DNA of 56,556 nucleotides from Neptunomonas sp. (lineage in GTDB: Bacteria; Pseudomonadota; Gammaproteobacteria; Pseudomonadales; Balneatricaceae). The stretch spans positions 1 through 56,556 of the forward strand of contig NZ_JADGEV010000018.1 in the NCBI RefSeq assembly GCF_016744175.1, in the 5' to 3' direction. The position numbers were made by a program, and so were the translations under genes. Numbering within the stretch: the stretch's first letter is position 1; every line of letters begins with the position of its first letter. The notes under the pieces were generated by a model. That model searched no databases. It was not told the DNA's origin and saw only the letters and a program-made list of their open reading frames with translations. This document shows, in pieces, positions 36,831-46,106 of this stretch.

Positions 36831-38113
36831 GCGGCCCCCTTAGTTTTACGCTCAAATAGTTTACGGAAAACGGGAAAGATATCTGCAACGTCTTCAATGT
36901 GTTGCATAGCAAATTGTTCAGGGTTTTTCTGGTGGATCTCCTGATATTCATTCCAAAGGTTCTGGTGCGGCCCATTAGTGATTTCTACATAGGCATAATA
37001 CTGAACCAGCGGTAAAATTTTTTCACTAAGAAGCTTACAACATCGCTGCGAGTCACCATCCCAATTATCACCGTCGGATGCTTGCGCAACATAAACATTC
37101 CAATCACTACGAGGGTAACGTTCTTGAAGAATTTCGGCTGTGAGCTCTAATGCACTAGAAACTATGGTACCTCCTGTTTCGCGGGAGTAGAAAAACTCTT
37201 CTTCATCAACCTCTTTTGCATGCGTGTGGTGTCGAACAAAAACCACTTCTATTTGTTTGTAATTTCGCGTAAGAAATAGATATAAAAGAATAAAGAAGCG
37301 CTTGGCAATCTCTTTGATAGATTGTGTCATGGAGCCAGAAACATCCATGACACAAAACATAACGGCTTTGCTAGAAGGGACTGGCGTCTTAACAATATTA
37401 TTGTAGCGCAGATCAAAATCGTCAATAAAGGGTATACGTTTTTTGTTAATATCTAATGCTTTTATTTGTTCCTGTAATGCGCGTATTTTTTGACTGTTCA
37501 CATCGCAAATAGGTTCTTTTTCAAGGGACCATAATTGCTTTTTTAATTCTCGTATTTCATTTCTATCAGAACCCGAAAGGGCTATACGTCTAGCGTGTGC
37601 GGCTCTAAGAGAGCGAACAATATTGAGTTTGTCCGGTGAACCTGCCTGTGTATAGCCAGCGCGATGAGTTTCAAATTGTGTCGCATCCATTAATTGCTTT
37701 TTAACAAGGTAGGGAAGCTCTAATCCATCAAACATAAAGTCTAGAAACTCTTCTTGGTTGATGGAAAACGAGAAGTCATCCTCTCCTTCACCTTGGTTAC
37801 TAGCTTGCCCTTGTCCAGCGCCGCCGCCTCCACCCCCTTGTGGTCTCTGGAATTCATCACCTGTATCGAACTCTTTATTGCCAGGGTACACGCGTGTTTG
37901 CTTTCCTCCTTGACCATGATGAAGAAGTGGCTCAGACGTGCCTTTGCGGGGAATAGTTATCTCTCCTCCGCGGTCCATATCTTGGATAGAACGTTTTTTG
38001 ATCGATTCTTCAACAGCGTGTTTTATCTGTTTTTTGTATCGTCGAAGAAAGCGCTGTCGATTGACAGCACTTTTTTTCTTACTATTGAGACGGCGATCAA
38101 TGATGTAACTCAT
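36827..38113 (-). CDS. yeaH: YeaH/YhbH family (DUF444) VWA-like protein
   Basis: A 428-residue protein of the DUF444 family. A basic N-terminus ([32 protein letters not shown]) is followed by a Gly-rich low-complexity linker (about 92-112), and the C-terminal half is a von Willebrand A-like domain with a MIDAS motif DVSGSMTQS and a later TGGT segment. In E. coli YeaH and the kinase YeaG act together in nitrogen starvation and stress. It lies between yeaG (36 bases upstream) and ycgB (4-base overlap) in one operon. Confidence 0.95.
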   Translation of the reverse strand: MSYIIDRRLNSKKKSAVNRQRFLRRYKKQIKHAVEESIKKRSIQDMDRGGEITIPRKGTSEPLLHHGQGGKQTRVYPGNKEFDTGDEFQRPQGGGGGGAGQGQASNQGEGEDDFSFSINQEEFLDFMFDGLELPYLVKKQLMDATQFETHRAGYTQAGSPDKLNIVRSLRAAHARRIALSGSDRNEIRELKKQLWSLEKEPICDVNSQKIRALQEQIKALDINKKRIPFIDDFDLRYNNIVKTPVPSSKAVMFCVMDVSGSMTQSIKEIAKRFFILLYLFLTRNYKQIEVVFVRHHTHAKEVDEEEFFYSRETGGTIVSSALELTAEILQERYPRSDWNVYVAQASDGDNWDGDSQRCCKLLSEKILPLVQYYAYVEITNGPHQNLWNEYQEIHQKNPEQFAMQHIEDVADIFPVFRKLFERKTKGAA

Positions 38114-38149
38114 GTTCCGTACTCCTTCTCGGCGAGAAACCGAACTCTG

Positions 38150-40072
38150 TTACTGGGATTTTCTTACGCGGATATACCATTCAGATAACAAGCGCACCTG
38201 TTTCTCTGTGTAACCGCGTTCAGTCATCCGTTGTACAAATTCGCCATGCTTATTTTGCTCATCACTTGAACCTTTTGCGTTGAAAGAGATGACGGGTAGT
38301 AGATCCTCAGTGTTGGAAAACATTTTTTTCTCGATAACTGAGCGCATTTTTTCATAGCTTGACCATGATGGGTTATTACCATCATTACTGGCGCGTGCAC
38401 GTAAAACAAAGTTAACAATTTCATGACGAAAATCTTTTGGATTGCTTATACCAGCAGGCTTTTCAATTTTTTCTAGCTCTTCGCTAATTGCCTGACGGTT
38501 TAGAATATCGCCCGTTTCAGGGTCGCGATACTCTTGATCTTGAATCCAGAAATCAGCATAGGTTACGTAGCGATCAAAAATATTCTGACCATACTCAGAA
38601 TATGACTCTAAATATGCGGTTTGAATTTCTTTACCTAAAAGCTCAATGTATTTGGGCGCGATGTATTCTTTAATAAAGCCAATATATTTTTCTTGGACCT
38701 CGGGTGCAAACTGTTGTTGTTCTATTTCACGCTCTAATACATACATTAAGTGAACAGGGTTGGCTGCTACTTCTGATGGATCGAAATTAAAGACTTTTGA
38801 AAGGATTTTAAAAGCAAAACGGGTAGATAAACCTCTCATGCCTTCGTCGACACCCGCTAAGTCCTTATATTCTTGCATGGATTTTGCTTTGGGGTCAGTG
38901 TCTTTCAGGTTTTCACCGTTGTACACTCGCATTTTAGAGTAAAGATTTGAGTTTTCTGGCTCTTTCATACGTGATAGTACAGAAAACTGCGCTAGCATGT
39001 TTAATGTATCTGGAGCACAGGGTGCAGCAAATAGAGAGCTGTTCTCTAAGAGTTTTTCATATATTTTTATCTCTTCAGAGATACGTGTGCAATAAGGTAC
39101 TTTGACAATATAAACACGGTCAATAAATGCTTCATTGGTTTTATTGTTTTTGAATGTCTGCCACTCAGATTCGTTGGAGTGGGCTAGGATAATACCGTCA
39201 TAAGGAATGGCCCCCATACCCTCGGTACTGTTGTAATTACCTTCCTGAGTTGCTGTTAATAGAGGGTGGAGTACTTTGATTGGCGCTTTAAACATCTCCA
39301 CAAACTCCATGACCCCTTGGTTTGCGTGGCATAAAGCACCGGAAAAGCTGTATGCGTCTGGATCATGTTGTGGAAACTCTTCTAGTTTACGAATATCAAC
39401 TTTGCCCACAAGACAGGAAATATCTTGATTATTTTCATCACCGGGTTCGGTTTTTGCTATCGCTGTTTGGTTCAGAATAGAGGGATATAGTTTGACAACT
39501 TTGAACTTGGAAATATCTCCTCCAAACTCATGTAATCTTTTCACTGCCCAAGGTGACATGATGCCCTTTAAGTAGCGATGTGGAATATTGAATTCTTCTT
39601 CAAGAATGACAGCATCTTCTTCAGGGTTGAATAATCCTAATGGCGATTCAAATACCGGAGAGTCTTTAATAGCGTAGAAAGGAATTTTTTCCATTAGGTG
39701 CTTCAAACGTTCAGCAAGAGATGATTTACCTCCACCAACGGGGCCCAATAGATAAAGAATTTGTTTACGCTCTTCGAGTCCTTGTGCTGCATGACGGAAG
39801 TAGGAAACGACATTTTCTATAGCATCTTCAGTGCCGTAAAACTCATGAAATGCTGGATAGAGCTTCATTACTTTGTTAGAGAATATACGGCTCAGACGCG
39901 GGTCTTTTGCGGTATCAATTAACTCAGGCTCTCCTATTGCTTTAAGCATTCGCTCAGCCGCACTAGCGTATGCCATAGGGTCGGTTTTACAGAGTTCAAG
40001 ATACTCTGTGAGAGACATTTCTTCTTGTACAGTAGAGGTATAACGTGATTTATAATTCTCAAAAATACCCAT
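38150..40072 (-). CDS. yeaG: PrkA family serine protein kinase (YeaG)
   Basis: A 640-residue protein with an N-terminal AAA-type ATPase domain (Walker A GPVGGGKSS, 110-118) and a C-terminal PrkA domain related to protein kinases. MGIFENYKSRYTSTVQEEMSLTEYLELCK is the standard family start, so the ATG at 40072 is used rather than an upstream in-frame codon at 40141, which adds 23 unrelated residues. E. coli YeaG (644 residues) acts in metabolic adaptation and sustained nitrogen starvation. First gene of the yeaG-yeaH-ycgB operon, a widely conserved stress triad of uncertain mechanism. Confidence 0.96.
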   Translation of the reverse strand: MGIFENYKSRYTSTVQEEMSLTEYLELCKTDPMAYASAAERMLKAIGEPELIDTAKDPRLSRIFSNKVMKLYPAFHEFYGTEDAIENVVSYFRHAAQGLEERKQILYLLGPVGGGKSSLAERLKHLMEKIPFYAIKDSPVFESPLGLFNPEEDAVILEEEFNIPHRYLKGIMSPWAVKRLHEFGGDISKFKVVKLYPSILNQTAIAKTEPGDENNQDISCLVGKVDIRKLEEFPQHDPDAYSFSGALCHANQGVMEFVEMFKAPIKVLHPLLTATQEGNYNSTEGMGAIPYDGIILAHSNESEWQTFKNNKTNEAFIDRVYIVKVPYCTRISEEIKIYEKLLENSSLFAAPCAPDTLNMLAQFSVLSRMKEPENSNLYSKMRVYNGENLKDTDPKAKSMQEYKDLAGVDEGMRGLSTRFAFKILSKVFNFDPSEVAANPVHLMYVLEREIEQQQFAPEVQEKYIGFIKEYIAPKYIELLGKEIQTAYLESYSEYGQNIFDRYVTYADFWIQDQEYRDPETGDILNRQAISEELEKIEKPAGISNPKDFRHEIVNFVLRARASNDGNNPSWSSYEKMRSVIEKKMFSNTEDLLPVISFNAKGSSDEQNKHGEFVQRMTERGYTEKQVRLLSEWYIRVRKSQ

Positions 40073-40220
40073 TGCATTCACCCTTATGTTTGCTGGCGAG
40101 CTGGTCAAGGCACTGCATAGAAAAGCTTTATTTTGAAGCACCTATAATTTCAGTGTAGCTCACACTTTACATTTATATTCGCTAATTTTTAGACCTTTTG
40201 TATCAGGCCTTGGTTTCATT

Positions 40221-41342
40221 TTAGTTTAAGTTATCTTCTAACGACTGTATGAAAACACGTAGAAAACGAGCAGCTTCGCCTCCTGTAGCTACCCGATGAT
40301 CAAAAGTTAGAGAGATAGGTAATATCTTTCCAATGGCTAATTTTTTATTTTTTATTACGGCTTCTTCACGGATAACACCTGCTCCGATAATCGCTACCTG
40401 CGGCGGTACAATAATAGGTGTTGCGTACCGGCCAGCCATGGTTCCAAAGTTGGTTAATGTAATGGTTGCACCTTGTAGCTCTGCTGCAGGTATCGTCCTG
40501 GCTGAAACATCATCGCGTAACTTATTCAGTCCTTCTCGCAATGCCGTTTCTGAGCGGCCTGCAATATCTCTTAATACAGGCACAAACAAGCCTTTATCAG
40601 TATCAACAGCAACACCGAGGTCGATATGTTGGTGTTGGCGTAGTGTTAGTTGTTGGCCATCAAACCAGCTGTTAATAATAGGCTCTTTTTGACAGGCCGC
40701 AGCAATCGCCTGAATAAGGCGCATCATGATGTCTGTCTTATCGGGCCAATGGCTAATATGAGCATCTTCAAAAAGAGACACGGGCACTACTTGGGCATGT
40801 GCCTGGCTCATATTAATAGCCATATGTTTGCGTACACCTTTTAAGCGTTCAGGTGCGCCAAAAGCTTTATTGAAACGAGCGGCGTGCTCTACATCATGCG
40901 TATTTATCGCGCCCTGCTGACCTGAACCTTGTATGGTATCAAGATCAATATCCAAGCGATTAGCGAGTGCTCTCACTGCTGGAGTAGCTCGCTGCTGCCT
41001 ATGAGCAAGAGAACTTGGCGATGCCCCAATAATAAATGAATCCTCCTGACTCGCTGCTTCTGCAGTCACCAGCGAGCCAACAACTGTGCCGCTGTCTTCT
41101 TCCTCATCATCAGTAATAAACTCGACCAAGGGTTCGCCTGTATGAACTGTATCGCCTTGCGCACCAAAAAGGTGAGCTATCACTCCAGACTGCGGAGAGG
41201 GGACTTCAATCACTGCTTTAGCTGTTTCAACAGAAACCAATAACTGGTCTTCAGCAATGTGGTCACCTTCGTTGACATGCCATTCTAAAATATCTGCTTC
41301 TGGTAGCCCTTCACCTAGATCTGGTAGCTTGAAGTATTTCAT
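40221..41342 (-). CDS. bkdB: Branched-chain 2-oxo acid dehydrogenase E2 (lipoamide acyltransferase)
   Basis: A 373-residue E2: one lipoyl domain (about 1-78, lipoyl lysine in SVETAKAVIEV), a linker, an E3-binding domain (about 123-158, ATPAVRALANRLDIDLDTIQGSGQQGAINTHDV) and the catalytic acyltransferase domain (about 170-373). The usual catalytic H-x-x-x-D-G reads HRVATGG here, so the Asp is replaced by Thr. Last gene of the operon dehydrogenase-E1 alpha-E1 beta-E2; E3 is not encoded here and must come from elsewhere. Branched-chain specificity is inferred from the amino acid dehydrogenase next door; pyruvate or acetoin type cannot be excluded by eye. Confidence 0.85.
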   Translation of the reverse strand: MKYFKLPDLGEGLPEADILEWHVNEGDHIAEDQLLVSVETAKAVIEVPSPQSGVIAHLFGAQGDTVHTGEPLVEFITDDEEEDSGTVVGSLVTAEAASQEDSFIIGASPSSLAHRQQRATPAVRALANRLDIDLDTIQGSGQQGAINTHDVEHAARFNKAFGAPERLKGVRKHMAINMSQAHAQVVPVSLFEDAHISHWPDKTDIMMRLIQAIAAACQKEPIINSWFDGQQLTLRQHQHIDLGVAVDTDKGLFVPVLRDIAGRSETALREGLNKLRDDVSARTIPAAELQGATITLTNFGTMAGRYATPIIVPPQVAIIGAGVIREEAVIKNKKLAIGKILPISLTFDHRVATGGEAARFLRVFIQSLEDNLN

Positions 41343-41343
41343 A

Positions 41344-42333
41344 TTAATCGAACTCCATAGTGCGCTTTGCGGCGTCGATGATCTGGTCTGTTTGCGGCAT
41401 GTATTGGTTCTCTAATCGAAAATACGGCATGACGGTATCGTAGCCACCCACGCGCGCGATAGGTGCTCGTAGGTCTAATAACGCTTCGCACGCTAATATA
41501 CTGGCGATTTCTGAGCCTACTGAGCAGTTCAGCGGAGCTTCTTGGATAATGACGCACCGACCCGTTTTGCCGACAGATGCGAGAATGGTTTCCCTATCGA
41601 GAGGGTTCATAGTAGCAACATCGATCACTTCACACTGAATACCTTCTTCTGCTAATAGGCTCGCGGCTTCTAAGGTTTCTTTAATCATAGAACCCCAGCT
41701 GATAAGGCTAATATCATTGCCCTCCCTGAGCGTGAAACACGTATCTAATGGAAGTGTGTGCCCATTATCTTCTACGATCTGATTCTGGCTACGGTAAATG
41801 CGTTTTGGTTCTAGGAATATGACAGGATCAGGATTTTGTATTGCAGATAATAGCAATCCGTAAGCGCGTTGAGGCGATGATGGGATGACTACTCTTAAGC
41901 CTGGTATTTGAGCAAAGATAGCTTCGGTGCTTTCAGAGTGATGCTCTGGCGCATGAATACCGCCACCATAGGGTGCGCGAATAACGAGAGGGCAGCTTAA
42001 TCTTCCGCGAGTTCTATTTCGTAATCTGGCGGCGTGGCAAACAATGTGCTCCATTGCAGGGAAAATAAATCCCATGAATTGAATTTCTGCAATCGGTTTT
42101 AATCCTTGAGCGGCCATGCCTATTGAAAGTCCTGCAATCATATTTTCAGCGAGGGGGGTATCCATCACACGCTTAATGCCGAAGTTCTCTTTTAGACCAA
42201 CAGTGGCGCGGAAAACCCCGCCGTTAGTACCGACATCTTCCCCAAGTACAATGACATCGTTATCATTTCTCATGGCGTGGTGTAACGCCAAATTGATCGC
42301 TTCCACCATGCATATAGCTTCTTGACCACTCAT
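41344..42333 (-). CDS. bkdA2: 2-oxo acid dehydrogenase E1 beta subunit
   Basis: A 329-residue transketolase-like beta subunit that forms the alpha2beta2 E1 with the preceding gene. Typical parts: VEAINLALHHAMRNDNDVIVLGEDVGTNGGVFRATVGL, RVMDTPLAENMIAGLSIGMAAQGLKPIAEIQFMGFIFPAMEHI, RAPYGGGIHAPEHHSESTEAIFAQIPGLRVVIPSSPQRAYGLLLSAIQNPDPVIFLEPKRIYR. The H-S-E-S segment and the C-terminal domain are intact. It overlaps the E1 alpha gene by 4 bases and ends 1 base before the E2 start codon region, so the three are translated as a unit. Confidence 0.92.
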   Translation of the reverse strand: MSGQEAICMVEAINLALHHAMRNDNDVIVLGEDVGTNGGVFRATVGLKENFGIKRVMDTPLAENMIAGLSIGMAAQGLKPIAEIQFMGFIFPAMEHIVCHAARLRNRTRGRLSCPLVIRAPYGGGIHAPEHHSESTEAIFAQIPGLRVVIPSSPQRAYGLLLSAIQNPDPVIFLEPKRIYRSQNQIVEDNGHTLPLDTCFTLREGNDISLISWGSMIKETLEAASLLAEEGIQCEVIDVATMNPLDRETILASVGKTGRCVIIQEAPLNCSVGSEIASILACEALLDLRAPIARVGGYDTVMPYFRLENQYMPQTDQIIDAAKRTMEFD

Positions 42334-43412
42334 GATGATGCCTCCTTTTCACTGCGCGAAATGGCAGCTTCGCGTTGCTTCTTAAGCTGTAAAGGCAGTT
42401 CTGCATAGAGATAGTCGAACATGGAGCTGACGGGTTGAGGGGGGGTGTCCAAATACTGATCAACAGCATCTTGGATAAGCGCAGATGAGTGCTGTAGCCA
42501 CTGAGTTTCATCACTTTCATGCCACCATCCTTGGCCATGTAAATAATTACGTAAGCGTTTAATGGGTTCTTTATCCCAGCCCATTTTTAAAGCATCTGGA
42601 TGACGGTACCGGGTCGCGTCGTCTGCTGTGGTATGGTCGGATAAACGATAGCTAACCGCTTCAATAAGAGTAGGCCCTTTACCTTCACGTGCTCGTTGTA
42701 GTGCTTGTTCCACACTTTGGTGAAGAGCAACAACATCATTGCCATCTACTTGCTCGCCACGAATGCCCGCAGCGAGAGCTTTTTGAGCAAGTGTCGGGGC
42801 AATAGATTGCAATGCGCGAGGAACAGAAATAGCCCATTGGTTATTGTTGATGATAAACACCACAGGTAACTGCCAGACTCCCGCAACGTTTAACGCTTCC
42901 ATGAAATCGCCCTTGGAAGTAGCGCCATCACCGAGTATAGAAACAGTAGCGCGCTGCTGATTCCGTATTTTTATAGCGCTGGCAATACCACATGCATGAA
43001 GGCATTGTGTGGCGATGGGCACGCAGTTTGGAAAGTCTTCCCTTTGTGCTGGCGAACTGTTACCTCTTTCGTCTCCCCCCCAGTAGAGTAAAATTTCAGA
43101 TAATTTCATACCGCGGACCATCTGCATGGCATGATTACGATAGTAAGGCACTAAAACATCTTCTTTATGCATCAAGGATGCAATGACAATATCTATGGCC
43201 TCACAACCTGCCGAAGAAGCGTAGGTGCCCAGTTGTCCGGTCCGCTGTAAAGCGATGGCCTTATTATCGAACTGTCGGGCAATGACCATTTGTTGGTAAT
43301 AATGAACTAACACTTTATCAACGAGAGCCCACTCAGGTAATGGATTAACAACCTCGCTTTGTTCATTGATGAACTGTGTGAAAGAAATGCTCCCTTCATA
43401 AGAAATGTTCAT
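42330..43412 (-). CDS. bkdA1: 2-oxo acid dehydrogenase E1 alpha subunit
   Basis: A 360-residue thiamine-diphosphate-dependent subunit. The ThDP motif GDGATSKGDFMEALNVAGVWQLPVVFIINNNQW runs from GDG to NN as expected. The N-terminal segment YYQQMVIARQFDNKAIALQRTGQLGTYASSAGCEAIDIVIA and the phosphorylation-loop region SYRLSDHTTADDATRYR match E1 alpha of the branched-chain and pyruvate heterotetrameric type. It overlaps the dehydrogenase gene and E1 beta by 4 bases each. Confidence 0.92.
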   Translation of the reverse strand: MNISYEGSISFTQFINEQSEVVNPLPEWALVDKVLVHYYQQMVIARQFDNKAIALQRTGQLGTYASSAGCEAIDIVIASLMHKEDVLVPYYRNHAMQMVRGMKLSEILLYWGGDERGNSSPAQREDFPNCVPIATQCLHACGIASAIKIRNQQRATVSILGDGATSKGDFMEALNVAGVWQLPVVFIINNNQWAISVPRALQSIAPTLAQKALAAGIRGEQVDGNDVVALHQSVEQALQRAREGKGPTLIEAVSYRLSDHTTADDATRYRHPDALKMGWDKEPIKRLRNYLHGQGWWHESDETQWLQHSSALIQDAVDQYLDTPPQPVSSMFDYLYAELPLQLKKQREAAISRSEKEASS

Positions 43413-44467
43413 AAGTTAGCCCTCGTATCTGAGTGAGTGGGTGAGGCTGCATTATTTAAAATAGCTTCGGCTTTTTGATTGGCTAGGGCGAAAGGTGGAA
43501 TGGAGCTGGACTGAGAGGTTGAAAAAAAATTTGTCAGTGTTTTGCCGATATTTGCCACTTGATGGTGAATTGTTTGTTGGTCTTCACTTGCATGAGTCAG
43601 GGCAACAAAAATCAAGCCTCCACTGTTGACGACATAATCTGGCAAATAAAGGATATCGCGCTGGTGGAGTGCATAACCATCCTTGGGGCTGAGAAGTTGG
43701 TTGTTGGCGGAGCCCGCTATAATTTGTGCTTTGATAGAACCTATCGTTTTTTCATTAAGGACTTCGCCTAAGCCACAAGGACAAAAGATATCAACATCCG
43801 CAGCGTATATATCGTCAGGTGAAACTGCTTTTGCATTGAATTCCTCTAAAGCGGCTTTAATCAGATCATTATTAATGTCGGTTACTGTTAGGTGTGCGCC
43901 TTCAAGCGATAAATGTGAAGCAACAGCCATACCTACATGTCCAAGCCCTTGAATAGAAATGCGAATGCCTTCTAAATTATTTTTTCCAAATAAGTGTTTT
44001 ACTGCTGATTTCATGCCCTCGATTACACCTAGTGCGGTATAAGGTGAAGGGTCCCCCGAGGTGCTTGTACATGTTACCCAGCGAGTGCTTTTGGCTATTT
44101 CATCCATATCGGAAGTAAGTGTGCCACTATCCATGGCGGTGATATAACGCCCCTGGAGTTGTTCGATACACTGGCCAAAGGAGCGCATTAAAACCTGACG
44201 ATCAAAGGCATTATCGGGTAGCATGATGACTGATTTTCCACCGCCGTGTGGTAAGCCCGCTAAGGCTGCTTTGTAACTCATGCCTTTTGCCAGTTGGAGG
44301 GCGTCTTTAATTGCATCCTTACTGTTGGAGTAAGGAAGAAAGCGGCACCCGCCAATTGCAGGGCCCAGCGTTGTTGAATGGATGGCAATGACCGCTTTTA
44401 GGCTACTTGCCTTGTCATGATATAAATGCAGATCAGAAGTGCCTGCGTATTCCATCTGGGTAAACAT
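43409..44467 (-). CDS. Leucine/valine-type amino acid dehydrogenase
   Basis: A 352-residue NAD-dependent Glu/Leu/Phe/Val dehydrogenase-family enzyme that deaminates amino acids to 2-oxo acids. The catalytic lysine is K78 in GLPHGGGKSVIM, with the other active-site lysine in KGMSYKAALAG; the Rossmann motif GLGHVGMAVASHL follows. Length and the GGCRFLPY substrate pocket fit the leucine/valine dehydrogenases. First gene of the operon leading into the E1-E2 complex, so branched-chain amino acids would be deaminated and oxidised to acyl-CoA by one transcript. A GGATCC-GTTATG context precedes the start. Confidence 0.9.
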   Translation of the reverse strand: MFTQMEYAGTSDLHLYHDKASSLKAVIAIHSTTLGPAIGGCRFLPYSNSKDAIKDALQLAKGMSYKAALAGLPHGGGKSVIMLPDNAFDRQVLMRSFGQCIEQLQGRYITAMDSGTLTSDMDEIAKSTRWVTCTSTSGDPSPYTALGVIEGMKSAVKHLFGKNNLEGIRISIQGLGHVGMAVASHLSLEGAHLTVTDINNDLIKAALEEFNAKAVSPDDIYAADVDIFCPCGLGEVLNEKTIGSIKAQIIAGSANNQLLSPKDGYALHQRDILYLPDYVVNSGGLIFVALTHASEDQQTIHHQVANIGKTLTNFFSTSQSSSIPPFALANQKAEAILNNAASPTHSDTRANL

Positions 44468-44862
44468 AACGGGATCCTCCGTTCTTGTTGACTGTGGAAA
44501 TCAGGTTGTTTAATGCACTCATTTTTTTAAAAGGGTTATTATCTGGATAGCACAGTTTGGAAGAAAGTTCCGCCAGTTTTTAATTCTTTTGGTTTTACAA
44601 AGAGGTTTATTTTGCGGCGCAAAAAAGTTTGCAAACTGGCGAATCATGTAAGCTAGTTCAAGAATATGCAGAGTTGTTCGTATAATTATTGTGCAATGAA
44701 GCAAATAAAAAAAATTAAACACATTAAATGGAATTTTTAAGTATTTTGGTTGTTAAAGTAGAGTTGCAATAAATAAAAATATATATAATCGGTTGTACTA
44801 GAATATAAATGGTACATTATGGATTATTAATTTCTTTCAGACCAAAGTGATTCGGGTTATTC
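44468..44862. other. Divergent intergenic region between the bkd operon and the L,D-transpeptidase
   Basis: 395 A+T-rich bases with no convincing gene. It must hold the promoters for the two divergent units. Two back-to-back palindromes (44610-44637) stand out and are listed separately. TATAAT at 44784-44789 could be part of a plus-strand promoter, but I see no well-spaced -35. Confidence 0.7.
44610..44637. promoter_or_regulatory. Twin palindromes, candidate operators
   Basis: TTTTGCG-G-CGCAAAA (44610-44624, 15-bp perfect dyad) is followed after one base by AGTTTGCAAACT (44626-44637, 12-bp perfect palindrome). Both contain TTTGC...GCAAA half-sites. They sit about 145 bases upstream of the dehydrogenase gene and about 225 upstream of the transpeptidase gene. 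A dimeric regulator of the bkd operon is the simplest reading. Confidence 0.5.
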
Positions 44863-46059
44863 ATGCGCAAGCTTAAAAAAATTGTCCTTAGTTCATTTTT
44901 ATGCTGCTCCTTTTCGTTGCAAGCTGCATCAGATTATGGCATTTCAGAGGGGAATGAAGAACTCCTACTGAAGGGTTTGGATTCCTTAGCTTCTCAGCAA
45001 TTTGATACGGCGTTATCTCAGTTTAAGGAATTGACGACCAAGCGACCAGATTTTCGCTTGGCTCAGCTAGTTTATGCTGATTTGATGGCATCTCAAGCTA
45101 ATCCGTTAGGCCAAATTGGTAGTGAAAGAAGTCAGCGAAAAAAAGAGATAAATGGGCTTATTGATGAAGCGCGTGCTCGATTATTGATTAGCAAAGATAA
45201 ACCTCAATCTGGATTGATACCAAGCAGTCTGATTAAAATGAGTAAGGATCAGAAGTATCTGATCGGAATAGATACAAAATTTTCTCGATTATTTGTTTTT
45301 GAAAACCGTAAAGGAGTGCCAACACTCATAAAAGACTATTACGCATCATATGGTCGAGGTGGAACGGAAAAACAGAAAAGAGGGGATTTGAAAACACCGC
45401 TAGGTGTTTACTTTGTAACGAATCGTTTTTTCGATGATCGGCTTCCTGAGCGCTATGGGTCAGGGGCTTTGCCTATTAACTACCCAAATGTCTGGGATTC
45501 TCGTAAAGGCCGTACAGGCAGCGGAATATGGGTTCATGGTTCTCCTGTGGACACATATAGCCGACCTCCTAAAGCCAGCGAAGGCTGTATCTCTTTAACA
45601 AATCCAGATTTTATTGATCTTGATAAATTGATTGATATAAAAAATACACCAGTGCTTATTGGTAGTGGTTTTGATTGGATAGATCAAAAAAGCTGGGTGG
45701 CGCAACAGAATACAATTCAAAAAAATATAGAACAATGGCGTGTTGATTGGGAAAGCCAAGAGCATAGTCGCTATATTACTCATTACTCCAAAAAGTATCG
45801 TGATGGTGAACGAGATTACCAAGCATTCTCTGAGTATAAGGAACGCGTCAATTCTAGTAAGGAATTCATTAAAATTGACCTGAAAGACATGAGTCTTTTT
45901 CGTTACCCAAATGACCCTAGTTTAATGGTAGCCACTTTCAATCAAGATTATGAATCAAATAATTATGCAGGTGAGTCTATTAAACGACAATACTGGGTGA
46001 AAGAGGATGGTCAATGGAAGATTGCCTATGAAGGCGCGCCTTCTAAAGGGAAGCCATAA
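44863..46059 (+). CDS. L,D-transpeptidase (YkuD) with C-terminal NTF2-like domain
   Basis: A 398-residue exported protein. Signal peptide about 1-22 (SFSLQAA). A short helical segment with TPR-like character (about 28-78) precedes the YkuD catalytic domain (about 128-267), with H225 in the WVHGSP motif and S239-x-G-C242 as active-site residues. Residues about 283-391 form an NTF2-like domain (QWRVDWESQEHSRYITHYSKKY ... QWKIAYEG). The layout resembles Helicobacter Csd6 and E. coli YafK (LdtF/DpaA), which act on peptidoglycan as carboxypeptidase, or release Lpp. The next two genes share the same NTF2-like domain. Divergent from the bkd operon. Confidence 0.9.
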   Translation: MRKLKKIVLSSFLCCSFSLQAASDYGISEGNEELLLKGLDSLASQQFDTALSQFKELTTKRPDFRLAQLVYADLMASQANPLGQIGSERSQRKKEINGLIDEARARLLISKDKPQSGLIPSSLIKMSKDQKYLIGIDTKFSRLFVFENRKGVPTLIKDYYASYGRGGTEKQKRGDLKTPLGVYFVTNRFFDDRLPERYGSGALPINYPNVWDSRKGRTGSGIWVHGSPVDTYSRPPKASEGCISLTNPDFIDLDKLIDIKNTPVLIGSGFDWIDQKSWVAQQNTIQKNIEQWRVDWESQEHSRYITHYSKKYRDGERDYQAFSEYKERVNSSKEFIKIDLKDMSLFRYPNDPSLMVATFNQDYESNNYAGESIKRQYWVKEDGQWKIAYEGAPSKGKP

Positions 46060-46106
46060 GAAGCACTCTGTTGTTAGAACCATCATTCTGTATGCTAGAG
46101 ATATGA

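Noticed and set aside
40073-40141. Extended N-terminus for yeaG
   Set aside because: Adds 23 residues absent from the family, whose proteins start MGIFENY... or close to it.
44519-44722. Minus-strand open frame of 67 codons between the bkd operon and the L,D-transpeptidase gene
   Set aside because: Low-complexity, A+T-driven composition with no ribosome-binding site and no recognisable motif; it also runs through the twin palindromes.
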